From positions 124,001 through 188,000 of the forward strand of contig WOAB01000103.1 in assembly GCA_027886185.1 (NCBI GenBank): a stretch of 64,000 nt of DNA, in the 5' to 3' direction. A program made the position numbers and the translations under genes. Shown here piece by piece: positions 1 through 11,310 of the stretch (within the stretch, counting starts at the first letter, position 1; each line of letters starts with the position of its first letter). This DNA comes from Rheum nobile (Eukaryota; Streptophyta; Magnoliopsida; Caryophyllales; Polygonaceae). The notes below the pieces were generated by a model. The model was not told where the DNA came from. It was given only the letters and a program-made list of their open reading frames with translations, and searched no databases.

Positions 1-1824
1 TTCTTGCTCGCCGGAGTTCCGAGCCCTCGCCGGAATCTTCGAAGTGTCGCCGGAGCTCTCGTTGGTGGTTGTGGTGCTCGTAGGGTGTTGCTTTGGAGGC
101 GCAAGGAGGTCAGGAGTCGAAGCCCCCTCGTATCGAGCCCTTTCGAGTCATCGCCGATGAGTTTTCTCCGTTTTGGGTCGCCGGAGTTCATGGCCGCGAC
201 CGCGGATATGAACTGCCACGACCGCGGCAGTGACAAGGTCGGCCGCGTCCGCGGCCGCTGTCTTTGACACTCGCGGACGAAGTCCTCGACGGCCGCGATC
301 GCGGATTGCCTTGGCAATCGCGATCGTGGCCTTGGACAATCCGGTCTCGGGCGAGACTTTTGTTCTTTCGATTTCGTTCGTTCTTTCTTAGATTCGTATC
401 ATTTTATTGTCAAATCTAACCTAGGGTTTCATTGTTGGTCGTCGTCGTAGGAATCTGTAATCCGATTTTCGTTCCCGTTCCGGACCCAGAAACCCGTCGT
501 TGTTCAATCGTTCGTCTAGACTAAGGCAAGTGGCGGTTCGCTCTTGCTTATCATTTCATATTTCCATTAATTATCAATTGTTTTAATTGTTAATTAAATT
601 GGGATGGAGGTTGTTTTCGTTTGGGAACAGTTTTGATAAATGTTTGTGATATAAAACTGATATTATAATAGGTTGTATATACTGTTAGAAACAACGCTAT
701 TATATATGTTATTACCATAATGGTATTGATGTGGACTATTGTGTGGTTTTAACTGTTTAGTTAGAATGAGTATTTGTAGGAACTCTATGTACCTTGCAAG
801 GTCTAGTCGTTTCTTTATAATTGGTATTAGGAGGATTTTTCCTTAGTACTTTCTCTGGTCATGAATGTACCCTTACTCAGGGTAGGTGCACAACAGTTGG
901 TGCCGATATTCGGGATTTATTCCCTTCGATATCTCTCGCGATGAGATGATATATCTTAAAAGCTTATAACGTAATTGTGCATTTTGGAATTAAATAAGAT
1001 AAGTGCAATTATGCACATAATTAATATATCCTCGGGCGAGGAGTACAACGTGGAAACCGCCTAGACTTCGATTAGAGTAAGTCCTCCTTCCAAATCTGAA
1101 TTCGCATTACGCGGTGAGGTTGGTCGTGGATCCAAATGGTCAAGTCTTTATAAACGCTTGTGTGAAATTATAACGTTCCCGAACACTTGTCATACTTTCC
1201 GTTAAGACTCAATCTTTTGGAGTCTTCTCTTCATACGTTTCCGATAAGACTCGATCTTTAGGAGTCTTCTCTTGATCATTATGTTCGTATCTTTCCGTAG
1301 AAGTGTTGAGGTTTGCTATCGTCATCGGCTTTCATTCGAGAAGCGATGGGTCTAACCTAATACGTCTATTTAGAACCTTTCTGTTTTACCCTTGCATAGT
1401 CTTTCATTAGACTAACCAACCGGTTATTTTTCCCTTGCATGGTTGGCTGGTGTCATTCGTCTCATACGGCACATCAGGTAAACTTTCGTTCCGTAAAGGT
1501 TAGAATACGACAATGAAGGCAGATGAAGTTTTTAAGAGTTTTATCAAGGTTGAAGATCCTAGGCGTACGATCGCTTGATCAAGACCCTTATGTTATTTAT
1601 TTAAGACTTTCGCTATATTAAAACATATTATGTATTTCTGTTGTATTTGGGATTTACAGATGTAATTCCGAGACTTTGGTTTGAATAAAGATTATGGTAT
1701 TTGGCATTATCAGTATTCTTCTATAATTTATATAAAGTGGTTAAGCCTTGGGTGGCTTCGGATGTGGAATCTGAGGTCACTGGCGGTAATACTTTCATTC
1801 AAGGTTATATTTGGGGGTGTTACA
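1..1824 (+). repeat. 5' LTR of gypsy A (3' portion only)
   Basis: The LTR ends GGGGGTGTTACA, four bases before the primer binding site. Its start lies left of the window. It matches, in reverse complement, the complete 2606 bp solo LTR at 52037-54642; for example the stretch around 525-545 is mirrored near 53510-53530, and that around 1110 is mirrored near 52730. This confirms both boundaries and gives an expected full length near 2.6 kb. The first 350 bases are GC-rich with many CGCCGG-like words, matching the GC-rich part of the solo copy. No host gene is seen here. Confidence 0.85.
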
Positions 1825-1828
1825 GATT

Positions 1829-1841
1829 TGGTATCAGAGCC
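1829..1841 (+). other. Primer binding site of gypsy A
   Basis: TGGTATCAGAGCC is complementary to the 3' end of plant initiator tRNA-Met. It lies four bases after the LTR end and would prime minus-strand synthesis. Confidence 0.92.
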
Positions 1842-2095
1842 GATTTTTTTTTTAACGGGTTGGGTTTTAAAAACATTTTATTAAAAACCAAAATTTTATA
1901 AACCATTTACTCGTTTTGAACTAAGAAATTTTTTTTAATTCAAAAATTTTGAATTTCTGAATAAACCTTACTTGACTGGAAAATGTATTGTTTTGAAATC
2001 TCTGCCGTTCTAGTCGCGCCTTTTTCTTAGTCTGATATAGTAAGTTCGCTTCTATATTTAGAAAAACTGATTCTTTTCTCGTCGCCCCGCAGGAT

Positions 2096-3223
2096 ATGGG
2101 CGCAAACATCTCTCAACTGAGGAACCCAAAGGAAGTCGAGGTGGCCTCGCCATCTCCAGTTAGGCTCGAGTTCCCGGTTCCCCCGTCATGCTTTGAGGTC
2201 GGGGAACCCAGTAGTCCACCCGAGGAGGTGAAGACCGTACTCGAGGAGTCGGTGGTGTTAGTGTTCGATAAGGTTCCCGAGGCAGAGCCTGAAGCGAATC
2301 CTTGGGAGGACACTGAGGAAGAAGAGCTGGCGGAGTACACATGAGGGTACTTCGATGAGGACTTCGAGGTCGAAGAGGTTCCTGAGGAGGATCCCGAGGA
2401 GGACCCGGAAGAGGACCCTGAAGAAGACCCGGAGGAGGATCCAGAGGAGGACCCCGAGGAGGACCTCAAGGGGCGAGGCTACGAGTCTGATAGCTTGGCG
2501 CACTCACTGGTGAACTACGAGGATCCGGGGATAGAATTCATCTTCCCGAGTCCGGCGTCGCCACCTGATCGGGAGTATTCGCCATTGTCTCCTGCCACTT
2601 GGGAGGCACTTGGTGTTGAAGGTATCGTCAGGTGGAGGAGTGGGCCGGTGATGAGTCCTGACTCGCGACAGGTGTTTCGCCAGAGTCAGATGGCTTCATC
2701 TGAGGCGCGTCGCCAAGTGGATGAGGCGGTTGAGCATGCTCGAGGAAGGGCAAGGCCACGGGAGTCGATGGGTACACCAGTTGTGGTCCCGACTCAACAG
2801 GCCAGGCCAAGGCCCCGAGTACTGGAGGAGCGACTTGAGGAGTGGTCGAACGCCCTATACGACATGGAAGAGAGGACATACGAGACTGAGATCGGTCTCT
2901 CCTGAATGCTTGGGGACGTCCACGAGCTCCAGGAGTATATCCGCCAAGCAAGGTTGCTACTCGACCCTTTGTATAAGGTGAACATGGCACACTTCCAACC
3001 AGGGTTTCTGGAGGAGTTTTGCTACCCACCGGGATCCGATAGGACTGGACCGAGTGTTCCCGCGCCTAGGGAAAGGCCGAGGGCACCAAGGCCGAGGAAT
3101 AAGCCATGTGCTCCGGGGCCGAATAGGGCAAGGAGTCCGACGCCAGACCCCGATGATAGACCCCGTTCGAAGAAGTTGTGCATAAGAGCTCCTGATTATA
3201 GGAAGTTTTTCAGGGCACTATGA
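2096..3223 (+). pseudogene. Extra acidic ORF between primer site and gag of gypsy A
   Basis: One frame runs from ATG 2096 to TGA 3221-3223, interrupted by in-frame TGA codons at 2342 and 2903, giving about 375 codons. I do not recognise the product. The N-terminal part is acidic. Around 2370-2465 a six-base Glu-Glu-Asp-Pro-type codon repeat encodes roughly seven EEDP units. The C-terminal third is basic and rich in Pro and Arg (about residues 290-350). It lies where Ty3 elements normally have only a leader, 250 bases upstream of gag. Ogre/Tat elements are known to carry an extra ORF there; for a Tekay-type element this is less usual. It could be a structural accessory protein or a captured host fragment. 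Confidence 0.55.
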
Positions 3224-3475
3224 TGGGGGCCGGTGTTGAGCGCTTAGCGTTTTCCTTTCTAGTGTTTTGTCATTTTGTTTTGGTAGAATTGTAGTCTCCA
3301 GGCAATTTTGTCTTGTCGCTTGGGAGAGCTTTTCTATGTAGACCCTATCAAACTCAGTTTCAGTTCACCAATAAAAGTTTACCAAGTTTGGTCTATTCTA
3401 AGTTGATTTTATACGTTGTGCATGTTGAAATGATATTAATATTATAAAATACTTGGAAATTTGATCGGTAAACAG
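3224..3475 (+). other. Untranslated spacer before gag
   Basis: About 250 AT-rich bases with no ORF, between the extra ORF and the gag start; probably leader or a former intron of gypsy A. Confidence 0.4.
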
Positions 3476-4620
3476 ATGGTGAACACAAGGAACATCATTC
3501 GTGCTGGTGCTGGGCCAAGCAACAACCCCAGACTGAATTTGGGGAATGCCGCAAACCCAGTGGATGAGAACGAGTCAATTTCTCACAACAATCCTGTGGG
3601 CAGTGACCAAGTCCCGGTCAACGTTCCAGTTATTTTCGATGCTGCGGCAATTGAGGCTATTCGGGGGATTGTGATGCAAGCAGTCACCGATATTATGCGA
3701 CCGATCGCGCCTCAGGCACAAGGTGTGCCAATTCCTTCTGTGGTTCGTAGGTTCGAGGAGCCAGATGTCCATGTGCCTCATGAGGATGCGGTCAGGAACA
3801 TAGGCAATTATGGTCGAGAGCTGAAGGCCATAAGCTCTATGAGGCCTCACAGTTATGATGGGAAGGGAGAGCCAATCAAAGTGGCGTATTGGTTCTCACA
3901 CATGGAACGATTGTTCAGAAACGTCGAGTGCACTGAAGCTGAGAAGGTGCACATTACTTCCCTTCAACTGAAGGAGGTAGCTAGTGAATGGTGGGAAAGC
4001 ACCGGTCTAGCTGATCACCCTGGGTTGAACTGGGGAATGTTTAAGGCAAAGATGACTGATCGGTTCTTTTCCCGAGCTATGAGGGAAGAGAAGCATAAGG
4101 AGTTTCTCTATCCGAAGATGGATGGATTGAAAGTGACTGAGCTTGCGGCCAAGTTCAATCACCTGTTGCAGTACGCTGGGCCGTAAGTGTCCAGTGATGA
4201 GCAAAAAATCTGGCATTCCCACGAGTGGATGAATCCGGACATCAAGCCACTGATGGTGCGCCACGGATGCTCTACTCTGGAGCAGTACGTGGATGCTGCC
4301 TATAAGTTGGAGGTGACTCTGGAGGAGTCGACGAAAAAGCGCAATCGCCCGAGATCGGCATAGAGCCAGCCTCAGGCATGTGGGTTCAAGCGACCTGCGC
4401 CACCGTCAAACTTTGCCAAGTCTGGCCGAGCTAGAACGGAGATGACTCACGGAGGGTCTACTCAACGTTCGGGCTAGGGCAAGAATCTGATCCAGTGCTA
4501 CAACTGTGGTACACCCGGGCACAAGAGCAATGAGTGTCCGAAGGAAAGAAAGACGTGCTTTGGCTGCGAAAAGGAGGGGCACTTGATGACATTTTGTCCG
4601 CAAAGGAGGCAGAAAGGAGC
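3476..4620 (+). pseudogene. gag of gypsy A
   Basis: The start MVNTRN at 3476 is preferred to the ATG five codons upstream because it resembles usual gag starts in this group. The capsid (retrotransposon gag) domain is clear at 3830-4190, including the W-W-E-S type segment. The frame is broken by stops at 4184 (TAA), about 4361 (TAG) and about 4477 (TAG). Two CCHC zinc knuckles follow, at 4496-4537 (C-x2-C-x4-H-x4-C, starting CYNC) and 4556-4597 (starting CFGC). The protein would coat element RNA in cytoplasmic particles. The three stops make it non-functional, although the domain order is intact and the frame is otherwise continuous into protease. Confidence 0.85.
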
Positions 4621-5235
4621 TGAGTTACAGCAAGGGTCCGTTAGTCATAACAACCGACCCAGATTCAGATCAGTGGAAGCTCCTAGCCCTTCGACGCAGA
4701 TAACCGCTCAGAACAAGGGGAAAGGCCCTGCTGCTTCAGGAGGTCAAGGTCAGCGACTCTACGAGATGCGTGAGGCTGATGGACCGAACGCTCCTATTGC
4801 TCAAGGTACTCTATACCTTCATTCTACTTCTGTGTGTATACTATTTGATTCGGGTGCTACTCATTCTTTCATCTCGGAGGATTGTGTAAATAAGCTAGGC
4901 TTAGTATGCAATGAGGCTGGTGAGCCTTTTGTAGTGAATCTTCCTAATGGTGAGCAGTTAGTAGGATCCAAGCGTCTGTCAGAATTTCCGATTATAATTC
5001 AGGGTAGGAATTTTGAAGCAGATTTGATCTGTATAGCCATGGCTCCATACGACATTATTCTCGGTATGGATTGGTTGACGCGTCATGGGGCGGTGATCGA
5101 TTTCAGTTCGAGGACTGTGACGGTTTCATTAGGGGGGCAGTTTATATGCAAATTCAAGGGTCGTAATGACGCTGATAACGGCAAGCTCATCAATGCGATG
5201 GTTGCGTGTAAGCTACTTCGACAATGTTGTGTCGG
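4621..5235 (+). pseudogene. Aspartic protease of gypsy A, interrupted
   Basis: The frame continues from the second zinc knuckle. The catalytic motif LFDSGATHSF lies at about 4846-4875 and the second conserved segment ILGMDWL at about 5056-5076, the normal spacing for a retropepsin. This enzyme would cut the Gag-Pol polyprotein. The frame is cut at 5236-5240 by insertion of a solo LTR; the sequence resumes at 6670 with YLCYLDKP and leads straight into RT. Confidence 0.88.
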
Positions 5236-5240
5236 GTACC

Positions 5241-6669
5241 TGATAACACCTAATTTATACATATTTTAGGAGTCTAGTTGCATATTAGATTAGTTCATTT
5301 ACATGCATATTTTATATCTTTTTATTGTTAATTTTGTATTATTTTGTATTCGGAGTCTACACTCGTACTTTTGTGATTTCAGGTATTTTAGGTGCAAATT
5401 TGGAGGCGATACGAGAATATTTTCAATGAGCAATATACATATGGATTAGAAGTTGGGCCATGGCCCAAAATGAAGCAATGTCACACCAGCTTGGAGCATG
5501 CGGACGGAGGCTAAGTTGCTGATTTCTTCAACTGGGCCGGCCCATTGGAACAAGGGGAGCTGCGTGCAATCTGGTGGAGGAGAGAAAAGATTGGTTTGAC
5601 TTTTCAAAGGGGGGTGACGTAGGTTTGATAAAGGAGAGGAGTTACGTAGTTTTAGGGGAGTGGAGTTTTGCTTTTGAATTTAGGTTTAGCTTTAGTTTTG
5701 TTTTAGTTTGGAGCTTCACAGTCGTACGTACAGGATTGAAATTCAAGAGGGAGTTTGACTAGCTTGATTCGAAGATTGGTATTATTGTTCTAGTCTTTTG
5801 TCAATTTGGATTATTTTGTTATTGAGATTCAATTTTATCTCCAGTGTTTATTGCATAATCCATATATGTTGATGACTAGTTTAAATCTATTAATGTCTTC
5901 GATCATGCTTGGCTAAATTCCTAGTTCTAAGGTTATGGTGATCCAATCGATGTGTATGTGAATAAAGTTATTATCTTTGCCTGAATTAAAATAGTATTTG
6001 ATTCGTTCCTATATGCTTTATGCCCATAGTAGCTTAGGCGAATTGGAACTTATTAGGGTTTGAGACCGAGAGGTGAAAACACTAGTAAGTAATCAGGTAG
6101 AGTTTGAGACCGAGAGGTGATAATTTCTACTAGATCCATAAGAATCGAAACTTAGTGTTATTTGTGCGAGAGCAACTTAATTACTCTTGAGGATACTAAG
6201 TCGTCATAGATGTTCTAGGTTTGAGTTGATTTAGCGGAGCGCGAGAGCGGATGTTGATTCAATTTATCTCTAGACTCTAAGTGCGTTAATGGGTTTGAAT
6301 GAGATTAGCTCTGCGCGAGAGCGATTGTTAGTTTAGTTCAGACACCTCTATTATCGTCCGAGAGGAGTTAGTGGATTACCTTAGATGACTTACCTTCAAT
6401 TACTTGGATTAGATTCAGGCAGAGTTTGATTTTATTTACTGAAGCATTGTTGCGGTGATCCTTAACCTTAGACACATTTATCCCATATATTTTATCCCTT
6501 TTATTTGCTTCTTAGTTTTAGCTTAATTATAGATTTCTATCATATTCCTTATTTTCTGGCCTAGTACACTGGTAGCATTTCAATTAATATTACATTGGTC
6601 TTTGTGGGATCGACACTTGAAAAGCTACAATTGACCCCGTACGCTTGTGGGTAGGTTTTAGCCACATCA
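5241..6669. mobile_element. Solo LTR, 1429 bp, with 5-bp target duplication GTACC
   Basis: It begins TGATAACACC and ends GCCACATCA (TG...CA) and is flanked by GTACC at 5236-5240 and 6670-6674. No internal coding region is present, so this is one LTR left by recombination between two. The 3' end includes a GACCCCGTACGCTTGTGGG segment of a kind I associate with large gypsy LTRs (Athila/Tat-like), a weak lineage hint. Internal short repeats occur: GAGACCGAGAGGTGA at about 6062 and about 6105, and GCGAGAGCG at about 6240 and about 6316. Confidence 0.9.
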
Positions 6670-8599
6670 GTACCTGTGCTATCTGGATAAGCCCAAGAGA
6701 GACGAGCCTTCGGTCCTTGATATTCCGGTCATTCGTGAGTTCCCGGATGTCTTTTCGGAAGAGATTCCCGGTTTACCCCCGAGTCGTGACGTGGAGTTTA
6801 CCATCGATCTCAAGCCTGGTACCGCGCCAATCTCTAAGGCACCGTATCGGATGGCTCCAGCGGAGATGCAAGAGTTGAAGAAGCAACTCGAGGACCTTCT
6901 TGAGAAAGGATATATAAGGCCGAGCGCATCACCTTGGGGCGCTCCGGTTTTGTTCGTCAAGAAGAAGGATGGATCGTTCCGACTTTGTATCGACTATCGA
7001 GAGTTGAATAAAGTCACTATCAAGAATAAGTATCCGTTGCCAAGGATTGATGATCTGTTGGATCAATTACAAGGAGCAAAAGTCTTTTCCAAGATCGATC
7101 TGAGATCTGGTTACCATCAGTTCAGGATTCGGGAGGAAGACATTCCGAGGACTGCATTCCGGACGAGATATGGTCACTACGAGTTCGTAGTCATGCCATT
7201 TGGCCTTACTAACGCTCCGGCGGTCTTCATGGATCTGATGCATCGATGTTTCCACCAATACCTGGATAAGTTTGTGGTGGTCTTCATCGACGATATTTTG
7301 ATCTATTCCCCGAGTGAGGAGGCTCACGAGGAACATCTTCGGATCACCTTGTCAGTCCTTAGATAGAATCAACTGTACGCAAAGGTGTCTAAGTGTGACT
7401 TCTGGATCAAGGAAGTGGCTTTCTTAGGCCATGTGATCAACAAGGTTGGGGTTATGGTCGATCCCCAGAAGATTGAAGCGGTAGCCGACTGGAAGCGGCC
7501 TCAGAATGTGAAAGAGGTGCACAGTTTCTTAGGACTTGCTGGATATTACAAACGGTTCGTGGAGGGATTTTCTAAGATCGCTCTACCTATGACCGGTTTG
7601 CTCCGCAAAGTCCACAAGAAGTTTGTCTGGGATGACAAGTGCAAGGCCAGTTTTCAGAAATTGAAGCAGTGTCTGACCTCCGCACCAGTGTTAGCGCTAC
7701 CAGAAAGGAATGATGATTATGTGGTCTATAGTGATGCTTCAAAGAATGGGTTAGGGTGCATACTGATGCAGAATGGGAAAGTTATTGCATACGCATCTCG
7801 ACAATTGAAAACCTATGAGGCAAACTATCCGATGCATGATCTGGAGTTAGCAGCTGTAGTATTTGCGTTGAAGATTTGGAGGCACTATCTCTATGGTGTA
7901 AGGTGTCAAGTCTTCACCGATCATAAGAGTCTCAAGTACGTGATCACTCAGAAGGAGCTGAATATGAGACAACGTCGCTGGTTAGAGCTACTCAAAGACT
8001 ACGACATCGAGTTGTTGTATCATCCGGGCAAGGCTAACGTAGTAGCCGATGCATTGAGCCAGAAGACGCCGCACGAGACTGTAGTGTCTCTACTCACTGC
8101 TCAGACCAAGTTGAACCAAGGGTTGTGCGAGATTGAAGTCTTGTACGATCAGCGTCGAGGATACCTGAGTATGCTAGAGATTCAGGCTACACTACTTGAT
8201 CAAATCAGGGAGAAGCAGGTTGACGACGTGGTCTTGGTAAAGCTAAGCAGTGAAGTGATGGACGGGAAAGCTCCCAGATTCGTGATTCAGGAGGATGGAT
8301 CACTCTGGTTTTAGGACCGGATTTGTGTGCCTGACGTTGATGGTCTTCGCCAGTTGGTGATGAAGGAGGCCCATTCGTCAGCTTATTCTGTACATCCAGG
8401 CTCTAGCAAGATGTACAAGGACCTCAGGAAGAAATTCTGATGGTCCAACATGAAGTGGGATGTAGCGGAATTTGTGGCGAAATACTTGACTTGTCAGAAA
8501 GTCAAGATAGAACACCGTAGACCAGGTGGCGAATTGCTACCTCTTCCAGTACCAGAGTGGAAATGGGAGGATATCGCTATGGATTTCGTTACTTTGTGG
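6670..8599 (+). pseudogene. RT, RNase H and partial integrase of gypsy A
   Basis: RT covers about 6800-7330 with KKKDGS, CIDYRELN, YPLPRIDD, SKIDLRSGYHQ and the catalytic FIDDIL. A TAG at 7364 interrupts the frame, which resumes without shift (YAKVSKCDFW). RNase H covers about 7690-8060 with the YSDAS and TDHKSLKY segments. A stop at 8312 and another at about 8438 break the integrase N-terminal region; its zinc-binding HHCC residues are readable to about 8510 (C-Q-K spacing). The integrase core has only begun (MDFVT at about 8580-8595) when homology ends. The product would copy and integrate element DNA; it is inactive. Confidence 0.92.
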
Positions 8600-9639
8600 T
8601 AATAGCCGTGTGGGAGCCAAGATTCATTTTTTTTAGCATGTAAAGCCACGAGTTCAGCTCATTGTAACTCCCCTCCGCAGTACCTCGTATCATGTTCTCG
8701 GCTAACAAGTGTGCTCGATTGGCCTTTGAATAACTGGCATCAATTCACATGTCTTTCATGGCACTTTGTATTTCTCTTGCTCTTGGGGCTTCCTTACAAC
8801 CTCTTAACCTATCAAACGATAAAACATAATCGTCAATCATATCCTGTCATATATGTCAATAAGGCATTACACGTACCTGAAACAACTTAGTTTTACCATG
8901 GAAGTATCTTTTCAGCTATTACGGATGCAGTTGCATGTTTGTTGTGGTTATGTCGATAACGCAATCCACAACTGAGGGTTCCATCAAACTTTCGAACCTT
9001 GAACAAACCACTTTCTTTCTTTACCGAGCCACGACATCCAAATGTGCATGCTTTGTCGACAATGTTCTAAAAATCGCTAGGCGGGAGTTGGGCGGTGAGG
9101 GGGGCCTAGCGCCTAGGCGGCTAGGCGGGGGCCTAGGCGGATTAAAAATTAATGTGTGATCCATGTGACTATTTGACTATGCTCTTCCAACTCCATTAAT
9201 GTTTATAAAACTATATTGGGGTGAGGTTTGTTGTTAAATTATGGGCCTTATTTTACAAACTCTAGTGGAAAAAACACTTTTTGAGGCTCCCTTTTAGAGG
9301 CGTACATAGTTCAAAACGCCTCAACAACGACTTAGGCAATCACTTTTTTTGGTATTTGAGGCGGATAGTTCAAAGACGACGAGGTAAGACCTTTGTGCTC
9401 AATAATAATGTACACCACATTACTCACTCTTGCTCATCTATAATTATATATATAGGACTATACTCCACGCCCAACAAAGAAGTCCAAGTCATTTCTCTCT
9501 AAAAAGGTGGATGACAGCGCCAAAAATACAAAGGTAAGACCTTTGTGCTCAATAATACAAATGTTACTTCATTATTATTTTTTGGAAATTTCATGTCCAA
9601 ATAACTCTTAAGTCTCAGTCCAACAAAGAGGCGGTTGGT

Positions 9640-10957
9640 AGCTGTGATCGTAAAACGGAAGAATCAGCCGCCAAAAGGAAGAAAGCAGAAAGCGAAGAAA
9701 TTCAAGGTCATGGCCAGTCATGCAAATACTTGCATTTTATTATGTCTTCGGCGCCGGGTGGTATATATGATAGTACTCCCATCCCATTGGATGCCTCGGT
9801 TTGGAATTATGTGAGAGATCAAGAAACATACGTCACTGCATCCGATGTAGAAGAGTTCTTTAAGGGGGCGTGCTTAAATATTTCTGTGATTCAAGTCTAC
9901 ATGATGTAAATGTTTTGATCAGTCTTTATCTTTTAATTGTCAACTATCATTCTTAATCGTTTTTTCTTTAATCATTTTTACATTACCATTCATAATCGTT
10001 TAATCAAATACCTTTAAATGTACAGGTATTTATTGGACAATCACACATATGCATTTGAAAATTCTCGAATTGGGTTCATTTGTCCTGAGATGGTGTCAAG
10101 CACTAGAATCAGGGCCGATCCAACTGTTCCAGCAGATTACTTGCAACGTGTGTTCAATGCTGAAACTGCTAAGAATACGATTAAAGATTCTAACAGTGCC
10201 AAATTGTTTTTGCTCCCATATAATCAAGAGTAAGTGTTTTCAATAAGTTTCATATATAATTAGTATTTTAAGCAATCATTAATATTTATCAATTTACTTT
10301 TAAATGATGCAACAATCATTGGATTCTGTACGTGATAGACCTATTTAGAGCACAGGTCTATCTTTTTGATTCTCTAAAAGGTCAAGGCAACAGAACGACT
10401 GATGCATCTGGAATCATGAATTTGTAAGTTATTTTGCTTACGAATTAGTTTTTTTTGGAATATTAACAATATCAGTTTCATGAGTGTATTATGTTGATTT
10501 TCTAGGGCATTTCAAGTGTATAAGTATCAAGGTGGGAAGTGCGAGAAATTAATAGGAAAACGTAAGACGTTGAGAGTCTGCAATATAGAGGTACATATAG
10601 CATTTTATACGCTTTAGGTTTGTTTATTTATAATCAAAGGCCTTGTATCTAAGACAGCCCCCTTATGTTGTGTAACTAGTGCGCTCAACAAAGCGGCGGA
10701 ACCGAGTGTGGCTATTATGTCATGAAGTTCATGTTAGATATAGTCACGGGACTCTATGACGCTAATGACCGACTAGATAAGGTATGTAACTTAACTAACT
10801 ATATATTGATAGTATTTGTGTTTTTTGTCAATAATTTATGTGTTTTTTATGAAGTTATATCCTAAGAGGAAGACATCGTATACTTATGAAGAAATGGATG
10901 TTGTTCGTGAGCAATGGGCACAGTATTTTACATCGAAGTATTTATTATCGGATTGAA
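9640..10957 (+). pseudogene. Ulp1-like (C48) cysteine protease relic within the CACTA element
   Basis: Coding blocks separated by AT-rich introns: about 9640-9909, 10025-10229, 10318-10423, 10506-10591, about 10677-10781 and 10855-10957. The third block contains HWILYVIDL (catalytic His candidate) followed by YLFDSLKG (catalytic Asp candidate). The fifth contains QQSGGTECGYYVM, carrying the Gln and catalytic Cys. This His-Asp-Gln-Cys order is the signature of Ulp1/SUMO-protease-like enzymes, which plant CACTA and MULE elements often carry. The splice acceptor before the His block is not recognisable and the second block has unclear joins, so I treat it as decayed. It would cleave SUMO-like conjugates if active. 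Confidence 0.75.
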
Positions 10958-11121
10958 CTTGTTTTTACTTGTCATGTAAACTGTTGTTGAGAACCTGACT
11001 GTACTCTAATGAAATCTGTTGTTGGTTGTATATTATTCTGTGAATAAAATCAGGAACCTATTCTGCAATGTGTGTATGGTGCATCATAAATCCAAAAAAC
11101 ATCCGAAAGAAAAGAAGGGAC

Positions 11122-11310
11122 TTATAGAGGCGGACTTGTATGTCCGCCTCTATAAGTACATAGACGCTGACTCGTCCGAGTTCTGGGCCGAGTCAGCGTC
11201 TACTTGTTGAGGCGGGCCTCCGAAGCCCGCCTCAACAAGTCCCTCATTTTGGCGCCAAAGTGAGGGACTTATTGAGGTGGGCTTCGGAGGCCCGCCTCAA
11301 TAAGGTCCTT
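11122..11310. repeat. Cluster of four consecutive hairpin-forming inverted repeats
   Basis: In the 3' subterminal part of the CACTA element: (1) 11122-11157, arms CTTATAGAGGCGGAC and its complement; (2) 11160-11203, arms TAGACGCTGACTCG and its complement; (3) 11202-11241, arms ACTTGTTGAGGCGGGC and its complement; (4) about 11269-11306, arms CTTATTGAGGTGGGC with its near complement. A shorter one (CCCTCA...TGAGGG) sits between 3 and 4. Confidence 0.85.

Larger units (their letters stand above)
1..8599 (+). mobile_element. Ty3/gypsy retrotransposon A, Tekay/Del-type chromovirus, truncated both ends
   Basis: Order on the plus strand: LTR 3' part (1-1824), tRNA-Met primer site (1829-1841), an extra ORF (2096-3223), gag (3476-about 4620), protease (about 4700-5235), then RT, RNase H and the beginning of integrase (6670-8599). 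The reverse transcriptase (FIDDIL active site, PFGLTNAP) and the very long LTR resemble the Tekay/Del chromovirus group. A solo LTR of another family (5241-6669) sits between protease and RT. The reading frame has several stops, and integrase ends abruptly at about 8599 just after its core begins, so no downstream LTR is present. The element is dead. Lineage is inferred from recalled family motifs, not from a tree. Confidence 0.88.

Noticed and set aside
2113..2469. Minus-strand Ser/Gly-rich 118-codon ORF
   Set aside because: It is the antisense of the acidic EEDP codon repeat in the gypsy A extra ORF; its composition is an artefact of that repeat.
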